DNA from: Selaginella moellendorffii
Lineage: Eukaryota > Streptophyta > Lycopodiopsida > Selaginellales > Selaginellaceae
Assembly: GCF_000143415.4 (NCBI RefSeq)
Contig: NW_003314284.1
Coordinates: 533,805 to 597,804, forward strand
DNA length: 64,000 nucleotides
Direction: 5' to 3'
The notes under the pieces were generated by a model. The model worked only from the letters and a program-made list of their open reading frames with translations. It was not told the origin of the DNA and made no database searches. The position numbers were made by a program, and so were the translations under genes. How positions within the stretch are numbered: position 1 is the first letter of the stretch; each line of letters begins with the position of its first letter. Positions 1 through 9,305 of the stretch are shown here, piece by piece.

Positions 1-137
1 AAAATAATCCCAATTATGGCAACAAAAGAAAACAATTTAAGCTTACAGCAAGTAGACAGGATTTTTCCATGATCTCGTTGGTTCCCGGGTTGACAACGAT
101 ATCGCAACTAAGTTTCGCCTACAAGGAAGAACATCAT

Positions 138-779
138 TTAGGAAAAAAAAGCAAGATTTTTTACCTCTAAGTGAGGGTGGACGAGCAAAAACTCCAAATT
201 CCCGGAAAAGTTCATGTCCGTCTCTAGAGGCAATCTCCCCCTGGCGATATCCAAGAGTAAACTCCCAGCATTCACAAACACTCGCATGCCTTTGAGATCC
301 ATCACCCCGTCCACGGTGACAACTTTCAGCGCTGGGATCTCGCCGCCTTCCAAGACCACCCGGCCGAGCTTATCGCCCCGGTACCCGAGCTCCACCACAA
401 TCCTGTCGTAGCGCACACCAAAGTAATTGGGATTCCTCACAAGCAATTGGACTTGAAACTTCAAATCCAAATCCAGCCCCAAATCGTTGGACCGCTGCTG
501 CTGCTCAACGATCGCCCTCTTGAGGCTGTCCCAAGACATGCTCACAAGCTCCGTCTTCTGCACCTCGATCTTCACATCGCTCGGCCACAGCATAAACGCC
601 GTGAAGCCCAACACGAGAATTATCGGATACAAGACTGTGAAGCACTGGAAAGCGCAGCTCTTCGTCTTACTGGACTCGAGAACCGGAGGGCGACCATCCA
701 GCGGCGCGTAGTAGTGATGGTGCACGACCGGGTAGCCGATCGCCTCGCCTCTGCCCTCCTCCTTCGTCATAGCGCCCAT
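138..779 (-). CDS. LEA2 / NDR1-HIN1-like (NHL) membrane protein
   Basis: A single-exon gene encoding about 213 residues. The N-terminal 40 residues are hydrophilic with a His/Tyr-rich patch (VVHHHYYAP). They are followed by one membrane segment (FTVLYPIILVLGFTAFMLW) and then a beta-rich extracytosolic region typical of the LEA2/WHy fold (LLVRNPNYFGVRYDRIVVELGYRG). This is the layout of NHL proteins, which sit in the plasma membrane and act in defence or stress responses; the exact role here is unknown. I chose the ATG at 779 because it is directly preceded by an AAACCCTA telo-box typical of plant 5' UTRs. An in-frame ATG at 851 would add 24 residues. The family fold is clear, the sub-family is not. 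Confidence 0.8.
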   Translation of the reverse strand: MGAMTKEEGRGEAIGYPVVHHHYYAPLDGRPPVLESSKTKSCAFQCFTVLYPIILVLGFTAFMLWPSDVKIEVQKTELVSMSWDSLKRAIVEQQQRSNDLGLDLDLKFQVQLLVRNPNYFGVRYDRIVVELGYRGDKLGRVVLEGGEIPALKVVTVDGVMDLKGMRVFVNAGSLLLDIARGRLPLETDMNFSGNLEFLLVHPHLEVKNLAFFS

Positions 780-1816
780 AAACCCTAGAATTCCCTGAAG
801 AGCCCTAATTTCCCAGCAAGCCCTAAAGCTGTTTAATAGCTCCCTTTTCAAAAATTTAAAACTTTTACCCGCGCTTTCCGCCTGGATAACTTCGGAGTGG
901 ATAGATTTACCATCACTCGACTTATAACACTCATGTGGGGATTCGGGAATGATGGAAGAAAAAGCCCGGCCAAGGCGAACGAGAAAGCGATGGCGACTGG
1001 AATGGATTGGATTGGATTGGATTGGCGAAAACGAGAAGGAAAAAGAAAGACATTTTTATCGTGGGAGGATTGATGGATGGAAAAGGCTGGCCTCGCCTGG
1101 CGCCTGGAATTCGGCTGGACCGCGGCTGGCTGGCACATTTAACTTACAATGTTGGCGTCGTCTCGTCGTGTAATCTAGGAACCCAAGATTGTCACGAAAA
1201 GACCCACCATGTTATAAACAGAATGAGGAAAATGCGCGCCAAGGGAATCGAACCGGGCACGCCATCCCCGCAACCATGTACGGGGCATTTTCAAACCGCA
1301 TGGCAATCGCGTGCCGCCACGTGGTGAGGTGAAACCTTCTTCACCACGGATGTATTTACGGCGGAGCGGTAAACCCTAGGCTCCCCAGCCGTGCCGTTCG
1401 ATGCCGGGATCGTGGGGCTCGTACGCCGGCACGTGGACAGCAGGTGGTATTTATCCTGCCGTTTGTGGAAATGGTATTCGCGTTTAAATATGATGGAATT
1501 TCCACAATTAGGCGGCACAGTAAAGCTCTCGGTACTTCGCCAAAACCCCCCTTTTTAAGCTTTTTTTTTCTCTCTTTTTATTCCTCTCTCCTCCTTCGCA
1601 TCTTCCTCTTCGCTTCCCTCTCGAAGCGTGAAGGAAGATCACTGGTGTGCTGTCCGTAGGCGCCCTAGAAAATCTTGTGGCGCTAGTGGGAGGGAGGATC
1701 AAAGCCGCGGCCCTAGGCGCTCAAGATCGAGCGCGCCCTTAACGGATCGCTCGATCGTCGCGGCGTAGCTATAGATCTCTTTCTTGCGAATCGGGGGAAT
1801 CAATCGAGGAAATATC
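780..1816. other. intergenic region between divergent LEA2 and DLH genes
   Basis: No convincing gene. It holds the telo-box AAACCCTAG at 781-789, a short ATTGG tandem run at 1004-1023, and a long pyrimidine tract (1553-1620) that probably lies in the 5' leader of the downstream gene. A perfect Pol III B-box (GGTTCGATTCC) on the minus strand near 1243-1254 does not fold into a tRNA. Confidence 0.5.
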
Positions 1817-3237
1817 ATGGCCGCGGGAGATTGCTGCGTTCCTCCGGCGTCGCATTTCTTCGACAACAGCGCGGAGAGCCTGGGCGTGCGAGCCTACACC
1901 AACGGCGCGCAAGGCGCTACCGAGGCGGTGATCTTGGTGTCGGATATATTCGGTACGCAAATTTCTTGCTTTCCTCCCCTCCAATTCTCTCCCGCAGCTC
2001 CACCAATTCTACCGCCAGCAAGAATGCTGGTGATCCATTGCATTGCCATTCACTGTTCGCGTGTAGCATCGCTCTCGCCACTTGAAATTTTCCTTCGCAC
2101 AATCGCTTTGATCGAGTCCCTGTTCTTCTTTTAGCTTTCTTTTCATTTCTTGTGCTTCGAGAGGCTAATATTTGCTCTCTTGCTAGGATGGAGCAGTCCA
2201 CTGTTGAGGTGGGTTTTGCACTGCTCTCACGCGCCAATCTTTCATGCTCTCGAGCTTTGGAAAATTCACTGAGCTTTTTTGTTTCTGGGATACAGGAAAC
2301 TAGCGGACAAGGTTGCTGCTGCTGGCTACCTGGTTGTAGTTCCAGACCTTTTAAACAATGATCCATTCAAGCCTGCCGAGAGTGGAAGTCCCTATGCAAC
2401 ATTCCCCGCGTGGATCAAGAACCATGAACCGGTAACTTTTAAGTTTTCGTATGAAACTCTCATCTGTTTCTTATCGGAGCTTTCCCTCTGCCTTCTGCAG
2501 CCAAAGTCCATACAACAGTGCAAGAAGATTGTGGCACTGCTAAAGTCGAAAGGTATCACTTCGATTGGAATCGCTGGCTTCTGCTGGGGCGGTAAGTTAA
2601 ATCGAAATGTTTCCCATCAATTTATTTTGGCAGTGGAGTAGCAGTACCGAGCACTAATATCTCTTCTATGAGTTTGCAGCTAAAGTAGCAGCCTTGATGG
2701 GAAGGGAGGACAGTGTGCGGGCAGTCGTGCTGCTGCATCCCTCCTTTGTGACGGTAGACGATATGCGAGGTGCGACAAAGCTTTTGATTTTCGTCTCGCT
2801 GTTCGGGCGTGTAGATTCACCCAAGCTTTTCGTGCAGAGATTCGTGCGCCCGTGGCGATCCTCGCTGCGGAAGTAGATCAGCGAACACCCGCCGCGGTGA
2901 TCGAGGAATCGCGTGCAATCCTTGCGAGCCGTGCTGAGGTTCGCTTTGACAATTCGCCTTTTTGCGTTCTTCGCTTGCTTGCGTTTGTCGTGTTTTCAAG
3001 GTTGTGTGCGTCATTGCCGCTGCTCTGTGGTGCTTGGAGCCAACGTAACCGGAGTGGAAGCTTTTGGTTTTGCTAACACCTTTTGCCTTCTCTCAGGTGG
3101 AGAGCTTTATCAAATTCTTTCCGGGAGCTTCTCACGGCTGGACTGTGAGGTACGATGTGACCAACTCGAGGGCCGTGGCCCAGGCCGAGGAAGCCCACCA
3201 GGACATGCTAAGCTGGTTCTGGAGATTCCTCAAATGA
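1817..3237 (+). CDS. dienelactone hydrolase family protein
   Basis: Seven exons: 1817-1952, 2187-2208, 2296-2431, 2501-2591, 2680-2769, 2838-2938, 3097-3237. They give 238 residues, a normal length for the family. The fold is an alpha/beta hydrolase with a Cys-Asp-His triad, readable as Cys126 (GFCWGA), Asp172 (AEVDQRTP) and His205 (GASHGW), close to the spacing in bacterial dienelactone hydrolase. The family hydrolyses carboxymethylenebutenolide-like lactones; plant members are cytosolic and their substrates are poorly defined. Exon 2 is a 22-nt microexon supplying GWSSPLL and is needed to keep phase between DIF and RKLADKV. No signal peptide is seen. All junctions are GT-AG and in phase. 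Confidence 0.9.
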
Positions 3238-3457
3238 GAGGAAAAGTGGGAGAGCTTCTATAAAAGAGAGCGAGGAAAGGGACAAAGGAAATTCGTTTTG
3301 GTTCGTTCGTTTTCACAGGACAGGGAAGACAGCGAAAGCAGTTTTGTTCGCCCAGCAAAAGTTTTACTTGTTAGTGGTAGTGTTCTTTCTTAAAAAGAGT
3401 GGAATATTCCCCGCGCGGGGTTTTAGGGTTCTTGAGTTTTTTGGTGGCGCCATCGCC

Positions 3458-4882
3458 ATGGCAGGGTTGCTCATGCGCATTCACTGCGCGGCAGCTCCCC
3501 CGGCGATCGCCACGGGGTATCTCAAGTGCGGCGGCAGCAGCTCCCGGCGCGTCAGGCGGATGGCCCGGCTCGCATCTACCAGCGCGGCAGCCCAGGGCAT
3601 GGCGGAGATTTCAAGTAAGTCGTTTTCCAGGGAGCGCAGATTTCGTAGATTATATGCTTAGATCGCGTGCGTGCTCGCCATAGCCGTGCCGCTTCCGCAT
3701 TGGCAGCAATTCTTGACCCTGATTAGAGATCAGAGGCAGCATGCGAAGAGATCTCCTCTTTTTTTTTTTTTTGGATTCTTTGCATCGTTCTCCTCTCTTT
3801 CTTTTTCTTTCCGAGAAGGAATCAAATGCTTGTAAAATGTGTGTTTGTTTGTGTAGAGAAGGAAAAGGAGGCCGTTGTGACAGAGCGAGCTCCAGCTGCT
3901 CTTGGACCTTACTCACAAGCAATCAAGGCCAACAATCTCGTGTTCGTGTCAGGTGTACTGGGGCTCATTCCCGAGGTATGCTCAGCTTTTCCAAAGCTTT
4001 TTCCTTTGTTTTTTTCCACTCCTCTACTGATGAAGCATGAATGTCATCGATTGAAGAAAGGAAGAGTGGCTTGTCAGTTGAAAGGTGAATGATTGATTGA
4101 GCAAGCAATGCAGTGCTTTGTTTCATGGGATTCCATTGTTTTGTTTCATGGGATCGCATTGCATTGCATGTAAATTGCCCTCTTTTCGTTTTCCTGTGCT
4201 TCTGCTTTCCATGCTCGCTCTCTAAGTACGTTCGTGTCACGTCATGAGTCGGGAACTTTCACTTCATTAACCAGCGATCTCGCCTCCCTTTACAGACTGG
4301 AAAATTTGTTTCTGACAGTGTCGAAGGACAGACCGAACAGGTAGGGTGTGTTATTGTGTTGTAGTTTTCGGGCAGGGCGTTTTGATTCCTCTATCGTTTC
4401 TCCTTTCTTTTCTGTGCAGGTACTCAAGAACATGGGTGAGATTCTGAAAGCTGCCGGTGTTAGCTACAAGTCTGTGGTGAAGACAACTATCATGTAAGGG
4501 TGTCCTCTCTCTTCCGATCGATGCTTGGCTTCACATTTCCCTGTCGCTATGCCATTTATCCATCGCTGTTTCTGCTTTGGTTGTGTGTCATTCATCAGCT
4601 GGCTAGCTAGACGCTTTCTGATGTCAACTTTCGAATTCCTAGGCTGGCTGATCTTGCGGACTTCAAGGCAGTGAATGAGATTTATGCCAGATGTAAGTGA
4701 GCTCCTTTTCCCTCTTGCTTTACTTTGCTCTCTTGGCTTCCTCCAGGGGGGAATTAATTCCAGTGAGATACCGTGCGGCTTGTGCAGATTTTCCAGCTCC
4801 AGCTCCTGCACGATCCACGTATCAAGTAGCTGCCTTGCCTTTAAATGCCCGTATTGAAATCGAGTGCATCGCTGCGCTGTGA
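3458..4882 (+). CDS. RIDA: reactive intermediate deaminase A (RidA/YjgF/UK114), probably plastidic
   Basis: Six exons (3458-3614, 3857-3975, 4296-4340, 4420-4493, 4643-4692, 4788-4882) encode 179 residues. The first ~55 residues are Ser/Arg/Ala-rich with almost no acidic residues, as in a chloroplast transit peptide. The rest is the RidA domain: APAALGPYSQAI, VFVSGVLGLIPETGKF and the C-terminal signature PAPARSTYQVAALP, whose Arg binds the carboxylate of the imine substrate. RidA hydrolyses reactive enamines/imines released by PLP enzymes such as threonine dehydratase and so protects branched-chain amino acid synthesis. TTTAGGG (reverse of a telo-box) lies about 35 nt upstream of the start codon. 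Tandem with the DLH gene; no functional link is implied. Confidence 0.92.
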
Positions 4883-5278
4883 TGTCGCTGGCAACCGGAC
4901 CGAGTTTAAGACAAAGGTTAGTCGACGATTTCATTTGGAAAACGAGATTATAATGTTTGATCAACAGAATTGCGTAGGGAAGAACCGGAACAACAAACGT
5001 TCGATGCCAAAGTAGAAAATGTAGAGAAGAAAAGCTCTTCAACGCTTACAAATCGAGGAGAGAGACATAAAAGACGATCCAATAATGATTGAGAGACCAA
5101 GGTGAGCATATTCTATTGATTCGTTGGAATGCCTCTCGTTGGCATTTGCAGTGCTAAGTATTGGCACTTTACACAAGCACTCCAAATTCAAACATTATGT
5201 TTGAAGGCAAATGTAGCCCTAGGCCTAGAAATTTTATTTGTCACGTGGCATCTCGTGTTCGTTGTGGAAAATCACGCT
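4883..5278. other. intergenic, nothing recognised
   Basis: 396 bp holding the 3' end of the RidA transcript and the 5' region of the next gene. I see no gene or repeat in it. Confidence 0.5.
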
Positions 5279-7122
5279 ATGGCGGCGGAGGCGCTGTGCC
5301 CTCGCCTGGCGTTTCTTCAAATCCAGCGCCGGGCGCTCTCCGATCAAAGGTATGCTCGATCTAGTTCATAGCGTTTCAGAATTTCTCAACTGGTAGGCGC
5401 TTGGATCGATCCAGAATCAGGTTAACACGAAGGGGTGGAAGAATGTGGACTCTCTGTAAGCGCGCTTCGATTTCTGCCCAGCGATTCGTGGTGTCCGCCT
5501 CTCATGTAAGCTATGTTTCTAGAGATTAGAGAGGAAATGCATTGGTGGTTTTAATTCACATTTGGTTCCAAGCTAAGCAGTCTTCCGAGGAAGAAGGAAA
5601 GGAGGAAACCTCGAAGAAAGCTGATGATTATAGTGCAGTGTTCCAGAAGATAACACAGTCTGGTATGAAGCCTTGTTTTTTTCTCTGGTGCTTTTTTCTG
5701 ATCGAAGAACGAACTTTTGTTATTCTTTCAGACTTGACTTATAGGCATGAGCTGGGGATGAATTACAATCGTGTTCTCCCGAATCTCATCGTTGGTTCCT
5801 GCTTACAGGTTCTCTTTTTCTTTCTTTTTTCTTCTCGAGTTGCCAATAGCAACAATTTTCCAGAATCCTGCAGATGTCGATCGCCTAAAGAAAGACGAGA
5901 ATGTTACCACGGTGTGCAACCTCCAGCAAGATCCTGATATGGCGTAGGCTCTGTTTTCTTTGTCTCTGCTAAGTCTTCTAGCGTCCTCACGGATGTATTA
6001 TGCAGGTACTTCAACGTCGACATCTCTGAAATCCGTGATCATGCGAAGGAAGTTGGCGATTTTAATCATCTTCGACTGCCAATTCGGTAAAGCTGACTTG
6101 AGAAATTTTGTAAGCAGTTTTCTCATGGTTTTATTCTTGCAGGGACATGGATGGCTTTGCTCTTAGAATGCGGCTCCCGAGTGTCATTGCTAGCTTGTAT
6201 CAGGAGCTCAAAGACCGCGAAGGAACACTCTATGTCCATTGCACAGCTGGATTGGGAAGAGCTCCTGCTGTTGCTGTAAGCTCATTTTTTAGCGTTTAAA
6301 CGTTTTCATTTGTTTGCTGTGCGCAGCTTGGCTACATGTTTTGGGTACTCGGCTACGATTTGCATGAAGCGTACCTTCTACTCCAGGTAGGCAATAGTGT
6401 TTCTACCAGCTTACCCTTTCTTTGCAGTCGAAGCGGAAGTGTGTGCCAAGCATGGAGAACATACGTGCAGCGACTTGTGATCTGGTACTGTAAGCTCTTT
6501 CGGCTTTGTTTCTTAAAACTTAATCGCCTGGCAGGAAATCTGTCGATCAGCTCACAGGAATGACCAGAAGTCCCATTGGATTGCTCTACAGGAGAGGTAC
6601 CTGCGAGCATGTTGAAGTTGCTGGTCTAGACATTGGCTGGCATTCTGTAAGTACTCAAGTTGAACCTGCGTCTGAGGCCTTCTGTTTTTTTTCTTTCTTT
6701 TTTTCAGCGCCTGCCATTCAATTTCATATCGAGAGATGGTCACTGGACGTTAGAACACGAACTTCCTGTAGGCTTCTGCGCTATACGTACTTTTCTTGGC
6801 TCACTGAGCGAACTTCCGATTCAAACAGGTTGGAAGATACGAGTACAAGTATGTGATTGATAAAGAGCGATGGACTTACAATCCTCACGCTCCTATAACG
6901 AACCCAGACAGAAAAGGCAACTACAACAACTACATTGAGGTATGCTATGATCAATCCCTTCGCCCGATCACAAACTAAATCGTGTATCTGTTCCAGGTTG
7001 TAGACTCCGATCCCGAGAACTGGGAACTCCGGCAATATTGGAGGAAAGAAGACGCGAAGCTGACCGACGAGCAGCGGAGCGTGATCCTGGAGAAGCTCGA
7101 AGCCATGGGAAGCGAGCTCTGA
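5279..7122 (+). CDS. SEX4: phosphoglucan phosphatase SEX4-like (dual-specificity phosphatase + CBM48)
   Basis: Fourteen exons: 5279-5349, 5415-5455, 5482-5505, 5573-5662, 5732-5808, 5864-5943, 6006-6086, 6143-6275, 6327-6386, 6428-6489, 6535-6646, 6708-6767, 6829-6939, 6997-7122. The product is about 375 residues, close to Arabidopsis SEX4. Order: basic transit-peptide-like N terminus, DSP domain (HELGMNYNRVLPNLIVGSCLQ; active site HCTAGLGRAP with Cys near residue 188), then a carbohydrate-binding CBM48 (GLDIGW, LEHELPVGRYEYKYVID) and a C-terminal helix. SEX4 removes phosphate from starch glucan in the chloroplast, allowing starch breakdown at night. The exon 2 acceptor could also be 6 nt downstream (5421) without changing frame. 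It converges with the gene at 7139, leaving only 16 bp between stop codons. Confidence 0.93.
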
Positions 7123-7138
7123 TACCACTAAACTCCGG

Positions 7139-7853
7139 CTATTTGTATGAAGGTATTCTTATCAATTGCAAACAGATGTGGGACTGATGTTTATGAAGAG
7201 ACTCCAAGGCTGGACGCACATCTGGGTGGATTGGTGTTGTTGGCCTCTTTGCTCCACTTGCTTCCATAGTTCCCAAGGCTGGATTTGCTTCTCGAGGTAG
7301 AGCCGCCGCTCTTTCTAGCTCTTGGAGCAACTGAAGAGACAGAACAGGATCAACCCAACCCAACGAAGAAGAAGATCAAGATCTCTACAAGATCACGAAG
7401 GAGAGAACCTGCAACATCGTCAATCCTGGGATCCGTGACGGAAGTCTTGGCGTGTCCGAACCAAGGCGGTGGATCCGACTTCATGGCGTGAGACGGCGGA
7501 TGGATCTTCAAGGGGGCCGTGATATCGGTGTGGGGGACCGCGTAGAAAGGATTCACGTCCTCCTTGGGCACCGAAGGCACCGGCTTGGCGAAAACTATCC
7601 TGGTGAGCGAGCACATCCTCCGGTGGTGGCACGGTGGTGGCACGTCCTTGAGCTGTGGGCTCTGGGAGTGACTGGGGACCGCTCGATCCAGGCACTTGGT
7701 GATGTTGGTAACCAGGCCATGGTAGCTCTGCTGGTACCGCCGGTTGAGGGCGTCTTGCTTCCTCGAGGTTCTTCGTCTCGCGGGTGCTGGATCGAAGGGG
7801 ATTGGCGGGCGACCAGCCTTGCGATTGAGAGGCGGTAGCTTTGGAGCCGGCAT
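7139..7853 (-). CDS. unrecognised small protein, two exons
   Basis: A 58-nt intron (7331-7388, GT-AG, phase 0) joins 7389-7853 to 7139-7330 and gives 218 residues. The intron size and phase match neighbouring genes, which supports a real gene. The N-terminal third is rich in Pro, Arg and Lys (MPAPKLPPLNRKAGRPPIPF, then ARRRTSRKQ) and could be a nuclear or organelle signal. The middle has scattered aromatic and Pro motifs (VNPFYAVPHTDITAPLKI). No family was recognised, and no membrane segment or signal peptide is seen. Its 3' end lies 16 bp from the SEX4-like stop, so the two transcripts must overlap as natural antisense partners if both are expressed. Other long frames on both strands here make this call moderate. 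Confidence 0.45.
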
Positions 7854-9305
7854 TGGCCCCTGCCGTTAAGCCGCGCTCTTGTAACTGTAAGGTTTTCACG
7901 TGACAGGGAATATGCTACTAGGATCTTTTGCATGGCAATTAGAAATGATCACGTAGTAGGCTGGCTGGTCGACTCTTAGTTTCTCCTCTTCAATGTCTAA
8001 TATATCAAAGATGCATCCCTTGCCTTCCAGAATCGCTTGTTTCCAACATTGAGCTTTTACTATAGAGGGCTCAAAACATTCTAGAATATTTACGGCCAGG
8101 ACCTAGGAGAGCGGCAGCAGAATTCAGACCCTGTAGTGGAGGTTAAAACGCCAGTTGGTTGGTCACGAAGGATTGTGGTCAATAATTTATATAGTCAATC
8201 TTTGATCAGCCAATGCAATCTTATACTCAGTTTCTTATCATGATGTGTGTTAGTTTCTTATGACCTGTTTGATATATCAAGGTGATATGTTTTTTTGGAG
8301 TGGTTTGCCTGATAATTACCATACTTTAAAAGAGCTGGCGGGCCAACTACCTGGGCAATGGTGGCCAGGGTTGGGTGTGCCAATGATCCTTTGTGTGATA
8401 GGGTTGGGATTCCAATTACAAACTTCACTACGTTTTTTCCATTGCCTGAAAACTTATTGGCAAATCTCACCATCAATCTTTTCTGTGTTCAGTATAAACT
8501 TTTAAATATGTGGTAATCTTTTGTTATAATTTAAGATTGTTAGTACAGGTTATTTGGGCGGAATGAATATCGGCCAGCTCAAAGAGCTCTTGGTCTCGGG
8601 TCCAAAGGCTTTAGCAAGTCGAGGTTTAATGGCAAGTGGTTTACATGTGAAAAGAGACGCTCATGATGCTATGCACAATAAGCCAAATGATGTGGTCAGC
8701 ATTATGTATAGAAATATATATGGTTTTTTTAACTCTAGCACCCCAATACATTCTTTCATGTAGTTTTCTCACATAATATATTATAATTCATACACTTCTC
8801 TTTTTGGTTTGCTTAGCAAACCTCTAGAGGTAGTGAATATACTTAAATATGCTTAAATATTTTAAAATATTCTATCACCTAATGGTTATTATACATTTTA
8901 ATTAATTTCATGTTTATAATTTATAAGCATATTTATCATTTAAACTTTCCTAACACTTCATAATATATTCTCGTTTAGTCTACCATCTAACTATTGCCCT
9001 TTATGATATCCTAGGTTACACTTAGGTTACACGTCAAATGGAGAACATAGGGGTTGGGGTAATGGATGGTCTCTATTGGCATGGTATGGGGATTGGACTC
9101 GGGTTTGGAATATGTGGCTTCTGTATTGGCATTGGTCTTGCTTGCATTGGCTATGCCATTGAAAAATTTGCTGACAACATGGGTAAAGTTGGTGACTCTA
9201 TGAGAAAGACGAAGTGGAGTTTGCTGGAAATCATTGTAATTCTCATTAAATTTACATCTATAAAACTGCTCCAAAGGAACAAATTTAGAGGTCATCTTTT
9301 AGGGC
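7854..9305. other. AT-rich intergenic, probable transposon debris
   Basis: About 1.45 kb with falling GC content and only short open frames. None matches a family I know. A stretch around 8260-8480 with balanced composition (GGCGGGCCAACTACC near 8338) and one at 9038-9200 with repeated GGNATTGG runs look like old repeat fragments, but I could not assign them. Confidence 0.4.

Noticed and set aside
1225..1310. tRNA gene suggested by a perfect B-box on the minus strand
   Set aside because: The T-arm has only two good pairs around the TTCGATT loop and no acceptor or D-arm can be folded; at best a degenerate tRNA-derived relic.
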